Assembly (NCBI GenBank): GCA_903837785.1
Contig: CAILVY010000287.1
Coordinates: 1-36,089 of the forward strand
Direction: 5' to 3'
Origin: Candidatus Hydrogenedentota bacterium
GTDB taxonomy: Bacteria > Hydrogenedentota > Hydrogenedentia > Hydrogenedentales > CAILVY01
Length of the DNA: 36,089 nt
Under the pieces are notes generated by a model, which did no database searches, had not been told where the DNA came from, and was given only the letters and a program-made list of their open reading frames with translations. Positions 18,801 through 26,321 of the stretch are shown here, piece by piece; positions within the stretch are counted from its first letter, which is position 1; the number at the start of each line of letters is the position of its first letter. A program made the translations under genes and the position numbers.

Positions 18801-20152
18801 TACGCCAGCGTGAAGGTGTCTAGGGCGAACGTCGCCGTCACGCTGCGGTTCGTCGTCACGGGCGTCGTGGTGTATGAGCCCGTCTTTGTCCCCTCCACGC
18901 TGTCCTCGACGCTCGCGATATGCCAGTGTTCCGCGGGCGTCACGGTGATGTCGCTGGTGCCGCCGTGCTCCACCGTGGCCGGGATGGCCACGCACGTGCC
19001 GTCGCCCACCACGTTGCACGTGATGTCGTAAGTGTTGATGGCAAAAGTGGCGGTGACTGTGCGGTTGGCCGTCACCGGCGTAGTAGTATAGGATCCGATC
19101 TTCGACCCCTCCACGCTGTCCTCGACGCTTGCGATATGCCAGCCCTCCGCGGGCGTCACGGTAATGTCGCTGGTGCTGCCGTAGTCCACCGTGGCCGGGT
19201 CGGCCACGCACGTGCCGTTCCCCACCACGCTGCATGTGATGTCGCGGGTATCGATGGCGAAAGTGGCGGTGACCGTACGGTTGGCCGTCACCGGCGTAGT
19301 GGTATAGGAGCCGGTCTTCGACCCATCCACGCTGTCCTCGACGCTCACGATATGCCAGTTCTCCGCCGGCGTCACGAGCAGGTAGCTTGTGTTTCCGTGA
19401 TTGATCGTGGCCGGGTTGGCCACGCACGTGCCATTGCCGATGACGATGCACGTGATCTCATAGGTGTTGATGGCGAAGCTGGCCGTCACAGTAATATCTG
19501 CGCTGACGTTCGTGTCGGTGCGTGGATTGTCGGTCCGTTCGTCGCTCCACTGGACAAAATGATAGCCGGGATAGGGCGTCGCCGTAACCGCGACGCCGTC
19601 GGCGCCCAGGGTTGCCGTCTGCGGCGTGGGACCGGAGATCGAGCCAAACATTCCCGCCAGATAGGTGAGCGTGTACTGTTCCCCTTCCCCTTCGCCCTCC
19701 CCTTCCCCTTCGCCCTCGCCTTCGCCCTCGCCTTCACCCTCGCCTTCGCCCTCGCCTTCGCCCTCGCCTTCACCCTCGCCTTCACCGCCGCAGTCGAAGA
19801 GGCTGCCCGAACCCGGCGCGAAGTTGTCTTCCGTGCCGCATTGTGTATGGTATCCCGCCGAATTAAAGAACTGTATTGTGCGCAGCAACTCCGAGAGATC
19901 CACCCGCCAATCCTGTGGGTTATAGTCGCTGTCATGCGTGGTGCACGAGTGGTCGCCTGGCCCCGGGTTATAGCCGTCTTCCGTGCCCGCTTGACAATGG
20001 AACCCGTCCGAGTTAAAGAACTGAATCACGCGCAGCAACTCGCTCAATGAGACCAGCTGGTCGTGTGTCTGGTCCGCAGTGTGATACTGCGCGGAAACCG
20101 GCAGGGCGCCAAAGACGAGAAGAACTGCAACCGCAATGCCACGCTCGAACAT
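15887..20152 (-). CDS. Secreted multi-domain beta-helix protein with EF-hand-like ELLR modules and Gly-Glu tract
   Basis: 1421 residues from ATG 20152, chosen over the ATG at 20188 because GGGGGAG lies eight bases before it and the signal peptide then starts cleanly. Order: signal peptide 1-21 (VSA/Q); two modules with SELLRxIQFFNS exactly 50 residues apart (E38 and E88); 18 Gly-Glu dipeptides (about 123-158); an InlB B-repeat-like domain; three 72-residue repeats (229-444); a second InlB-like domain; beta-helix 1 (about 517-910); an Asp-rich thrombospondin-3-like linker (about 912-990); beta-helix 2 to the end. Helix coils show GGG(M/I) and CxFxxN signatures as in chlamydial PMP repeats. Each ends with CVQGG and a DMGAYE motif like choice-of-anchor-Q domains. 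No C-terminal sorting signal is visible. It is probably an exported, calcium-binding adhesin or polysaccharide-active protein; no enzyme site is recognised. Confidence 0.9.
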   Translation of the reverse strand: MFERGIAVAVLLVFGALPVSAQYHTADQTHDQLVSLSELLRVIQFFNSDGFHCQAGTEDGYNPGPGDHSCTTHDSDYNPQDWRVDLSELLRTIQFFNSAGYHTQCGTEDNFAPGSGSLFDCGGEGEGEGEGEGEGEGEGEGEGEGEGEGEGEGEGEGEQYTLTYLAGMFGSISGPTPQTATLGADGVAVTATPYPGYHFVQWSDERTDNPRTDTNVSADITVTASFAINTYEITCIVIGNGTCVANPATINHGNTSYLLVTPAENWHIVSVEDSVDGSKTGSYTTTPVTANRTVTATFAIDTRDITCSVVGNGTCVADPATVDYGSTSDITVTPAEGWHIASVEDSVEGSKIGSYTTTPVTANRTVTATFAINTYDITCNVVGDGTCVAIPATVEHGGTSDITVTPAEHWHIASVEDSVEGTKTGSYTTTPVTTNRSVTATFALDTFTLAYTADANGSIVGESLQTVAYGQDGTPVTAASASGFHFVQWSDGSFENPRTDANVTGDVTVTAVFAAGAIVYVAPGGTGDGTSWDSPLGSIQEGVDAAAAPNDEVWVAAGTYTSTTDPVVTMKANVALYGGFAGTESARGQRNWETNKTIIDGEATRRCVIGANEARLDGFVVQNGYTVDSGAGMYNLSTSPAVENCTFTGNEAYFPSKSVYAGYGDAMYNEAASPTVTHCTFIKNNSRGCTFVDIGSSSQVTGCTFAENKGQATFLIGFSSTTFVSGCTFTRNQFQAVMSVGSTGSIANCAFLNNGGAGLYASDGSLSVTNCVLIRNSYGAVQAYNAILNLTNCTLFENFSPDTHGVVAIGGATSAVTIRNCILWGDTNATGPSEFYVVGGTLSVTYSCVQGGYPGDGNMADDPLIAGTLGAAGRVQPTSPCINAGASDGAPGTDIRGVTRPQDGAVDMGAYELDDSDGDGISDAWEQEHFQNLSSADAASDADSDTLSDLQESLYGTNPIVTDTDGDGYDDGAELPLGYDPTLESGVRRVSLANASGTEDGRSWETAFTSIQAAIGNLHEGEIWVAAGTYTGAGDQVIEMKSGVNVYGGFAGTEDAQDERNWLANTTILDGQSARRCVYCMNSVTLDGFTIQNGTADFGGGYRSLYCKATVSNCVFSGNTATNAGGGIYTQSPLTTVTNCTFTGNTAGDGGGGGLCNSTDGQGTAVVTHCTFSNNTATGFGGGGGMQNSFALAEVTDCTFSGNSTASFGGGMANSYSPVVVSGCTFYQNSTEYYGGGMMNSNCAPVVSACTFHHNSANSYGGGVYTEKGDAAISNCLFFRNTAPEGGAMFNEICSPSVTNCTVSLNTAGSGGAMRNRMGSPTVTNCIFRGDSGGEIYHDNGGATVVLTSCVQGGDTNNGNITDDPAFVDAANDNYQLLGGSPCIDAGVGPYSGVPDTDLLGVPRPQGGAYDMGAYEYSARK
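18821..19468 (-). repeat. Three tandem 216-bp repeats
   Basis: Three exact-length 216-bp units encode 72-residue domains. Each begins (N/D)T(Y/R)(E/D)ITC and contains NGTCVA or DGTCVA, VEDSV(D/E)G and TTTPVT(A/T)NR(T/S)VTATFA. They are closely similar at DNA level. They look like divergent InlB/Flg_new beta-repeats with two cysteines each (ITC and GTC), possibly forming a disulphide. Confidence 0.9.
19679..19786 (-). repeat. Hexamer tract coding (Gly-Glu)18
   Basis: An imperfect 6-bp tandem repeat (GGxGAx on the coding strand) encodes about 18 Gly-Glu dipeptides. It is a strongly acidic flexible linker between the ELLR modules and the rest of the protein. The tract length is likely to vary by slippage without frameshift, since the unit is two codons. 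Confidence 0.92.
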
Positions 20153-20212
20153 AGTGCTGACTCCCCCGATTTGGCTGTGAGAGCGCATCCCCTCTCGTTG
20201 TGAATAATAGCC

Positions 20213-20241
20213 AGCATAGGCGGGCAGGCCGGATCTGTCAA
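20213..20241 (-). promoter_or_regulatory. Promoter of the 1421-residue beta-helix gene
   Basis: On the minus strand: perfect TTGACA (20236-20241), 17-base spacer, TATGCT (20213-20218). The leader to the ATG at 20152 is about 55 bases. An outer ATG at 20188 would lie within that leader. Confidence 0.7.
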
Positions 20242-20298
20242 GTGGTTCCGCGGCGACACGCCACCAACTTGACGCGGTCCGGCTCGTGCTGCAGAGAG

Positions 20299-20328
20299 TT
20301 GGACCGGAGGTACAGGCGCACGTATACT
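20299..20328 (+). promoter_or_regulatory. Promoter of the second MFS transporter
   Basis: TTGGAC (20299-20304), an 18-base spacer and TATACT (20323-20328) give a leader of about 25 bases to the GTG at 20359. It is back-to-back with the promoter at 20213-20241. Confidence 0.55.
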
Positions 20329-20358
20329 CTCCGGCAACGTGAACACGGGAGGTAGGTC

Positions 20359-21660
20359 GTGAGCGCTCCAGTTGCCCCGAAGAAACCCATCCGTCATCTC
20401 CGCTGGTGGATAGGCGGCCTGCTGTTTTTCGTCACGGTCATCAACTACATCGACCGCCAGACGCTCGGGGCCAACTCGATCGTGTTGAAGCAGGAGTACG
20501 GCTGGAGCAACACGGACTACTCCTGGATCGTGAACGCGTTCCAGATCTCCTACACGATCATGCAGAGCGTGGTGGGGCGGCTCCTGGATGTCCTGGGGAC
20601 GCGCGCGGGCGTGGGGGGGAGCGTGGCCTTTTACTCGCTCATTGGCGCGTTGACCGCCGGTGCGGGTGGCTTCTACAGCTTCTGCACGTTCCGCTTTCTC
20701 CTGGGCGCGGGCGAGGCCGCGAACAACCCCGGCGGCGCCAAGGCGGTGTCGGAGTGGTTTCCCGCGAAAGAGCGCGCGGCGGCGGTGGCAATCTTCAACA
20801 GCGGTTGCGCCATCGGCGGCGCACTCGCGCCCTGGCTGGCCTACGGCGTGTGGGCCTATTTCCACAGTTGGCGGCCGGCCTTCCTCATCACGGGCTGCCT
20901 GGGCCTGCTGTGGCTCGTGGCCTGGCTCAAGCTGTATCACGCGCCCGAGAAACATCCGCGCCTGAGCCCCGAGGAACTCGACTACATCCAGAAGGGCCGC
21001 TCGTCCTCTACGGCGGACGCGGATGCGCCCAAGGTCACCTGGCGCAAGGTGCTCGGTTACCGCCAGACCTGGGGCCTCATCCTGGGCCGTTTCCTGCTGG
21101 ATCCGTTCTGGTTCCTGATCACGAACTGGTACGCCCTCTACCTCGAGAGCCGGGGCTTCAGCCTGAAACAGAGCATGCTCGGCTCGGCGATACCGCTGCT
21201 TTGTGCCGCGCTCGGCAATTACTTCGCGGGCGGGCTCTCGAGTTATTGGGTACACCGGGGCTGGGAGCCGGGCAAATCGCGGCGAACCATCCTCTTGATC
21301 TTCGGGCCGAGCATGGCGCTGATACTGCTCTCGAGTTACGTCAACAGCTACGCCGGCCTGGTGCTCATCTTCACCTACGCCACCTTCGCGTATACCTGCT
21401 GCGGCACGATGTTCCTCACCCTTCCGACGGACGTGTTCCACACGCGGGCCGTGGGCACCGTCATGGGCTTGGCGGGCACCAGCGCGGGCATCAGCACGTT
21501 GATCACCACGCTCATCATCGGCAAGGTCTCCGATGCGTACGGGTTCGGCCCGGTCATTCTGGCCGCGGCCTTCATCCCTGCCATCGCAACGGTTGTATTC
21601 GTCACGATGGTCCGCGCAGGCAAGAAGCCCGACCCCGAGGGGATCCTGCTGAAGTTCTAG
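20359..21660 (+). CDS. MFS transporter, ACS (sugar acid/anion:cation symporter) family, copy 2
   Basis: 433 residues. It starts at GTG 20359; GGAGG stands six bases before it and the N-terminus then matches copy 1. Helices and motifs parallel those of copy 1: INYIDRQTLGANS, MQSVVGRLLDVLGTR, GEAANNPGGAKAVSEWFPAK, AIFNSGCAIGG and FLTLPTDVFHTRAVGTVMG. Near-identical stretches occur over the whole length, so the two arose by duplication. Expected function is proton- or cation-coupled import of an organic anion such as a hexuronate. It has its own promoter and points away from the beta-helix gene, with which it shares a divergent regulatory region. Confidence 0.9.
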   Translation: MSAPVAPKKPIRHLRWWIGGLLFFVTVINYIDRQTLGANSIVLKQEYGWSNTDYSWIVNAFQISYTIMQSVVGRLLDVLGTRAGVGGSVAFYSLIGALTAGAGGFYSFCTFRFLLGAGEAANNPGGAKAVSEWFPAKERAAAVAIFNSGCAIGGALAPWLAYGVWAYFHSWRPAFLITGCLGLLWLVAWLKLYHAPEKHPRLSPEELDYIQKGRSSSTADADAPKVTWRKVLGYRQTWGLILGRFLLDPFWFLITNWYALYLESRGFSLKQSMLGSAIPLLCAALGNYFAGGLSSYWVHRGWEPGKSRRTILLIFGPSMALILLSSYVNSYAGLVLIFTYATFAYTCCGTMFLTLPTDVFHTRAVGTVMGLAGTSAGISTLITTLIIGKVSDAYGFGPVILAAAFIPAIATVVFVTMVRAGKKPDPEGILLKF

Positions 21661-21661
21661 C

Positions 21662-21706
21662 CGGCGCCACGTCCCCTAAGAGAGCTCCTCTCAGTCACGG
21701 GCGCCG
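21662..21706. terminator. Possible hairpin between convergent genes
   Basis: CGGCGCC (21662-21668) pairs with GGCGCCG (21700-21706), and an inner GAGAG/CTCTC stem lies within the loop. It follows the MFS stop at once. There is no T run, so it may be a factor-dependent or weak terminator. Confidence 0.35.
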
Positions 21707-21735
21707 CGTGGCTGCAACATCGCGTAAGATCGCCG

Positions 21736-21771
21736 TCCGATCAGTCCGACCCGTCGGATCGGTCCGGTCTC
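21736..21771. repeat. Four tandem degenerate 9-mers in the convergent intergenic gap
   Basis: The units TCCGATCAG, TCCGACCCG, TCGGATCGG and TCCGGTCTC follow without gaps. Each fits TCSGRYCNG loosely, and units 2 and 3 form an inverted repeat (TCCGAC, two bases, GTCGGA). The array sits between the MFS stop and the dedA stop. Confidence 0.55.
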
Positions 21772-21823
21772 CATGCATCTCCGTCCTGCGCTGCGTTCAT
21801 GGGCAGGAGACGAACTCCGGGAC

Positions 21824-22447
21824 CTAGTCGGCCTCGGCGGGGGCGGCCCGGCGGCGCTGGAGCTGTTTCCAGACCCACCACGCGCCGCCCACGGCAAGCA
21901 CGACCACGACGACCTTGTCAATCTGGCTGGAGTACTCGTGGATGACGCCCCAGTGTTCTTTGAGCCAGATGCCGGCCAGGAGCAGGATCGTGTTCCAGAT
22001 CGTGCCGCCGATCAGGGTGAAGATGCTGAACTTGAGCAGGTTCATGTTGCCGACGCCGGCGGGAATCGAGATGAGGTGGCGGACGACCGGGATGAACCGG
22101 CACACGAGGATAGTCAAGTCGCCGCGCTTCTCAAACCACCGGACGGTGAAATCGAGGTGGTGTCTGTCGAGCAGGAGAAACCGCCCGAAGCGGATGACGA
22201 CGGGATAGCCGCCCCATTTGCCCATGTAGTAGCCGATGAGCGAGCCGACGATCGTGCCGAGCGAGGAGGCGAGAATGCCGCCGGCGATGCTCATCTTGCC
22301 CTGAACCACGAGAAAGCCGGCGAAAGGCATGACAATCTCGGAGGGGACAGGCGCGATCATGCTTTCGAGCGCCATCATGAACACGAGCCCGGGATAGCCC
22401 AGGAATTCCATCATGTGTTCTATCCACAGGGCGATTTGGACAAGCAT
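21824..22447 (-). CDS. DedA family (VTT/SNARE-associated) membrane protein
   Basis: 207 residues. DedA motifs are clear: ALESMIAPVPSEIVMPFAGF near the N-terminus, GSLIGYYMGKWGG, and the conserved FIPVVRHLISIPAGVGNMN with the functionally key Arg. The protein has several membrane segments and re-entrant loops. Members act as flippases or antiporters for lipid carriers such as undecaprenyl phosphate or phosphatidylethanolamine. It lies 53 bases after the acyl-CoA dehydrogenase gene on the same strand, so it may be the last gene of the etf operon, although its function is not obviously linked. The C-terminus is basic and Ala-rich. Confidence 0.92.
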   Translation of the reverse strand: MLVQIALWIEHMMEFLGYPGLVFMMALESMIAPVPSEIVMPFAGFLVVQGKMSIAGGILASSLGTIVGSLIGYYMGKWGGYPVVIRFGRFLLLDRHHLDFTVRWFEKRGDLTILVCRFIPVVRHLISIPAGVGNMNLLKFSIFTLIGGTIWNTILLLAGIWLKEHWGVIHEYSSQIDKVVVVVLAVGGAWWVWKQLQRRRAAPAEAD

Positions 22448-22500
22448 GCGCGAGACTTCCCTTCTGGTTGCCGGTTCCGCGAAAACTCAGCCCGCCGGAC

Positions 22501-24303
22501 TCAGAAGCACTCCTCTGCATAGTGCAACGCCGTGTACTCATTGGCTTTCAGCATGCGCGCGGTGGCCACGGCATGGGGGAGCACAGTGTTCGCATAAAAG
22601 CGGGCTGTCTCTATTTTGCCACGATAGAAGGGCGCTTCGCCAGTTTCGCTGTCGAGCGCGCGCTGGGCGGCGATGGCGTGCTTGAGGTGCTGCCAGCCCA
22701 TGAGCATCTGGGAGAACAATTCGAGATAGGCCGTGGCGTTGCAGATGTACTCCTGGATCTGGCCGGACATGCCGACCGCCCCGAGTGTCATCGTCGTCTC
22801 GATCACCTCGTTCTGGACTTCCTGGACCTTCTGCGCGAGGTCCTGCAGGGCGGGCAGGGCTTCGGCCTCGGCGAGCGTTGCGCCAATCTCCATCATCAAC
22901 GCGCGCACCGCGGCGCCGGCCTGCATCGCCACCTTGCGCCCGAGCAGGTCCATCGCCTGGATGCCGTTCGCGCCCTCGTAAATCGAGAAGACCTTGTTGT
23001 CCCGGAGCAACTGGGCAACGGGGAACTCCTCGCAGTAGCCCGCCCCGCCGAAGCATTGGAGCGCCTGGATGATTGATTCGACCGAGGCATTGGAGAGGTG
23101 CGCCTTGCAGCAGGGCGTCATGACTTCCAGGATCAGGTTGAGGTTCTCGCATTCCTCCGGATCGCTCGAGTTGGCCATGCGGTCCGCCAGCTTCGCGCAG
23201 TACAGGACCATGCCCAGCGCGCCCTCGATGAAGGCTTTCTGCTTGAGCAGCATCGTCCGCACGTCCGGATGGTTGATGATGGGGATTTGCGGCGAGTTGA
23301 CATCACGGCAGGTGACGTCGCGGCTCTGCAGCCGCTCGCGGGCGTATTGCAGCGCCCACTGATAGGCCACGGAGGCGCCGGACACCGCCTGGATGCCGGT
23401 GAAAACGCGGGCGCGGTTCATCAGTTCGAACATGTAGGGGAGGCCCTTGTTCGCCTCGCCGATGAGCCAGCCGCGGCAATCGCCCTTCTCGCCGAAATTG
23501 AGGGTTGCTGTGGCCTGCCCCTTGAGTCCCATCTTGTGTTCGATGCCGGCCGTGGCCACGTCGTTGTATTCGCCCGGGCTGCCGTCGTCGTTCACGCGGA
23601 ATTTCGGCACGAGGAAGAGGCTGATGCCCTTCACGCCGGCGGGCGCGCCCTCGATGCGGGCGAGCACGGGATGAATGATGTTCTCCGTGAGGTCGTGATC
23701 GCCGGAGGAGATGAAGCGCTTCACGCCGCTGATGAGGTAGTAGTCGCCGTCCGGCGCCTTGCGTGCCGTCGCCTTGATATCGCCGAGCGAAGTCCCGGCG
23801 TCCGGCTCCGTGAGCGCCATCGTGCCGGCCCAGTCCCCCGCGTAAAGCTTGCGCATGTACATGGCCTTGAGTGCCTCGCTGCCGAACTTGTCGATCAGCA
23901 TGGCGGCGCCCCAGGTTCCGTTCACATACATCGCCGCAGACGTGTTGCCGCAACTGAAGAGGAAGGACGTGACGGCAAAGATGCTCATGGGGAACTGCTG
24001 TCCGCCGTCGTCGAAGGAGATGTTCGGCGCGAACCAGCCGCCTTCCTTGCAGTGCCGCCAGATTTCGTGCATGCCCTTCGGCGCCTGCACGTGCTGGCCG
24101 TCGAATTGCGCGCCGTTCCGGTCGAATTCCTGATAGTTCGGCCAGAAGACTTCGCGGGCCAGCTGATAGGCGGCGTCGATGGCCATGTCGAAGGTTTCGC
24201 GCGAATGATCCGCGTGATAGGGATACTGCGTGAGCTCCTCGACGTTGTAGACCTCATACAGCAGAAAGCGAATGAAACGCATGTCCGTCAACTTGTCACT
24301 CAT
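22501..24303 (-). CDS. Acyl-CoA dehydrogenase, 600-residue DmdC-like class
   Basis: 600 residues, the length of the DmdC-like class that carries an extra C-terminal domain, rather than the 380 residues of short-chain enzymes. FAD- and substrate-binding motifs are present: TMALTEPDAGTSLGDIKATA, RFISSGDHD, and IEHKMGLKGQATATLNFG. The catalytic base is the Glu in IYEGANGIQAMDLLGRK. An AGAGGA ribosome site lies eight bases before the ATG. The enzyme removes two hydrogens from an acyl-CoA and passes electrons to ETF, whose genes lie in the same operon. The substrate chain length cannot be told. C-terminal region about 470-600 is the extra helical domain. Confidence 0.95.
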   Translation of the reverse strand: MSDKLTDMRFIRFLLYEVYNVEELTQYPYHADHSRETFDMAIDAAYQLAREVFWPNYQEFDRNGAQFDGQHVQAPKGMHEIWRHCKEGGWFAPNISFDDGGQQFPMSIFAVTSFLFSCGNTSAAMYVNGTWGAAMLIDKFGSEALKAMYMRKLYAGDWAGTMALTEPDAGTSLGDIKATARKAPDGDYYLISGVKRFISSGDHDLTENIIHPVLARIEGAPAGVKGISLFLVPKFRVNDDGSPGEYNDVATAGIEHKMGLKGQATATLNFGEKGDCRGWLIGEANKGLPYMFELMNRARVFTGIQAVSGASVAYQWALQYARERLQSRDVTCRDVNSPQIPIINHPDVRTMLLKQKAFIEGALGMVLYCAKLADRMANSSDPEECENLNLILEVMTPCCKAHLSNASVESIIQALQCFGGAGYCEEFPVAQLLRDNKVFSIYEGANGIQAMDLLGRKVAMQAGAAVRALMMEIGATLAEAEALPALQDLAQKVQEVQNEVIETTMTLGAVGMSGQIQEYICNATAYLELFSQMLMGWQHLKHAIAAQRALDSETGEAPFYRGKIETARFYANTVLPHAVATARMLKANEYTALHYAEECF

Positions 24304-24365
24304 TCTGAAAATCCTCTTGTCGCTGCCTCGTTCGACATCCGCTGGAACCGTGCGCGGGGCGCCCC

Positions 24366-26321
24366 CTAGTCACAGGACTCCAACAACCACTCTGCAACAT
24401 CTTTCACCGGCACGTCCGGTCGCTCTTCCATCTTCAATCCGTCGCTGATCATCGTCATGCAGAAGGGGCAGGCCGTAGCCGCGGCCTCCGCATGCGTGGC
24501 CAGCAGTTCGCGGGACCGGTTCACGTTGACGCGTTCGCCGATCCGTTCCTCCATCCACATGCGCCCGCCGCCGGCGCCGCAGCAGAAACTGTTCTTCTGA
24601 CTCCGGGGCGCCTCGATCAGCCCGCCCGCGGCCGTGAGCAGCGCACGCGGCGCGTCGATCACGTCATTATAGCGCCCAAGATAACATGAATCGTGATACA
24701 CGACGTTTCCGGCGCGCTTGACGGGTGCGAGCCGTCCTTCACGAACCAGGCTCGCCAGTAGTTCCGTGTGATGAAGCACCTCGAAGGCCCCGCCGTACTG
24801 TGGAAACTCGTTCTTGATGGTATTGAAGCAGTGCGGGCATGCCGTGACGACTTTCTTGACGCCGTATCCGTTCATCACGTCCACGTTCTGCTGGGCCATC
24901 ATCTGTGCGAGGTACTCGTTCCCGATCCGCTTGGCGCTGTCGCCCGTGCAGCACTCTTCGGCACCCAGGATGCCGAAGGAAACGCCCGCCTTCTGCAGCA
25001 ACTGCGCCACGGCGCGCGTCACTTTCATGTAGCGCTGATCATAGGAGCCGGCGCAACCCACGAAGAACAGATAGTCGACGGCCGCCTCTTCGGCCAGGGT
25101 CTTCACGCCGAGATCCGCGGCCCAGTCGCCGCGGCTCTCCTGCGGCAGCCCCCAGGGATTGGACTGGTTCTCGACATTGCGGAGCGCCGTTTGCGCCTCC
25201 TCGGGGAAGTCGCCTTCCATGAGCACGCGCGCCTGGCGGATGCCGATGAGCTTGCTCATGGGCAGAATCTCGACGGGACAGGCTTCCTCGCAAGCGCGGC
25301 AGGTGGTGCACGCCCAAAGCACGTCCTTCTCGATGATCTCCGGATAGAGTGCGCGTGTTGGATCGGCCTTCGGGTCCCGCAACAGGGCCGGGCCTTCGGC
25401 AAAGAGATGCGCCTTGAGTCCGAGGATCACTTCCTTCGGGCTGAGGGGTTTCCCCGTGGCATACGCGGGACAGGCCTCCTGGCAACGTCCGCACTCCGTG
25501 CAGGCCGCCGCATCGAGCAGTTCCTTCTTCGTGTAGTCTGTGATCCGGGCGACGCCGAAACTTTCCGCGCCCTCCGCTTCGAGATCGAGCTTCTCAATGC
25601 GGCCGCGCACGCCGTCTTTGCTGAGAAAGAGGTTCGGCAGCGCGGTGATCAGATGCAGGTGCTTGGAGTAGGGGATGTAGACGAGGAATCCGAGCACCAC
25701 GAGGTTATGCAGCCAGTGAAAGAGGCCGAAGGCCACGGGGTAGTCCGCGCGCGAGGTCTGGGCGGCGCCCAGCAGGAGCCCGTGCAGGAACGTGGAGACC
25801 GGGGTGAATCCGGGACGGGCCTCGATGACGCGGAGCGCGTAGAACGCAACGATCAGCGCGAGAATGAGCCCGATGATGACGAGGGCGTCCAGTGTATGAA
25901 TGAAGGTGCCTTCGAGACGCTTCGGACGCAGAACGAGGCGGCGATAGAGGGCGATCAGCAGCGCTGCGGCGACGAGAAGCCCGAAGAAGTCCTGCAGCGT
26001 GTTCATCAACGAATAGACGGGGCCCATCCAGGCGAAGCTGAAGGCGGGCAAGACCCCGTTGATGAGCCCTTCAATCGTGCCGTACGTGAGGATGAAGAAG
26101 CCCCAGAAGATGATGAGATGCCCGAGCCCGGCCGGCTGCCGCAGGACGAGCCGCTGGCCGAAGCCCTTGAGCAGGAGATCCTTGAGGCGTTCGGCGACAG
26201 CGCCGGAGGGCCATGCGCCCTTGCCCAATTGCACGAAGCGCACGATCTCGTACACGCGCCAGAAGAACACCGCATGCGCGGCGAGAATCAGCACGAGTAG
26301 CACGCCGCCGCCGAGGGTCAT
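24366..26321 (-). CDS. Membrane FeS oxidoreductase (CCG domains, NarI-like), likely ETF:quinone oxidoreductase
   Basis: 651 residues. The N-terminal ~250 residues hold about five membrane helices of nitrate-reductase-gamma type, with His residues in GHLIIFWGF and HNLVVLGFLVYIPYSKHLHL that could bind heme b. Two 4Fe-4S motifs follow: CTECGRCQEACP (about 273-284) and CTTCRACEEACP (about 336-347). Then come two CCG (heterodisulfide reductase-like) domains: GAEECCTGDSAKRIG near 455, ACPHC, and CCGAGGGRMWMEE near 579. This family is linked to EtfAB in Geobacter and others as an alternative to classical ETF-QO, passing electrons from ETF to menaquinone. Its ATG overlaps the etfA stop by four bases and the acyl-CoA dehydrogenase follows, which strongly supports that role. 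Confidence 0.92.
   Translation of the reverse strand: MTLGGGVLLVLILAAHAVFFWRVYEIVRFVQLGKGAWPSGAVAERLKDLLLKGFGQRLVLRQPAGLGHLIIFWGFFILTYGTIEGLINGVLPAFSFAWMGPVYSLMNTLQDFFGLLVAAALLIALYRRLVLRPKRLEGTFIHTLDALVIIGLILALIVAFYALRVIEARPGFTPVSTFLHGLLLGAAQTSRADYPVAFGLFHWLHNLVVLGFLVYIPYSKHLHLITALPNLFLSKDGVRGRIEKLDLEAEGAESFGVARITDYTKKELLDAAACTECGRCQEACPAYATGKPLSPKEVILGLKAHLFAEGPALLRDPKADPTRALYPEIIEKDVLWACTTCRACEEACPVEILPMSKLIGIRQARVLMEGDFPEEAQTALRNVENQSNPWGLPQESRGDWAADLGVKTLAEEAAVDYLFFVGCAGSYDQRYMKVTRAVAQLLQKAGVSFGILGAEECCTGDSAKRIGNEYLAQMMAQQNVDVMNGYGVKKVVTACPHCFNTIKNEFPQYGGAFEVLHHTELLASLVREGRLAPVKRAGNVVYHDSCYLGRYNDVIDAPRALLTAAGGLIEAPRSQKNSFCCGAGGGRMWMEERIGERVNVNRSRELLATHAEAAATACPFCMTMISDGLKMEERPDVPVKDVAEWLLESCD

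Noticed and set aside
18821..19468. Regular repeats as a possible CRISPR array
   Set aside because: The 216-bp unit is in frame inside a coding region and has no short repeat with unique spacers.
19665..19925. Plus-strand Ser-Pro repeat frame
   Set aside because: It is the complement of the Gly-Glu tract of the minus-strand secreted protein.
20152..20188. Upstream ATG at 20188 as start of the beta-helix protein
   Set aside because: It would put 12 polar residues ahead of the signal peptide, and its purine-rich site is only two bases away, while the inner ATG has a well-placed GGGGGAG.
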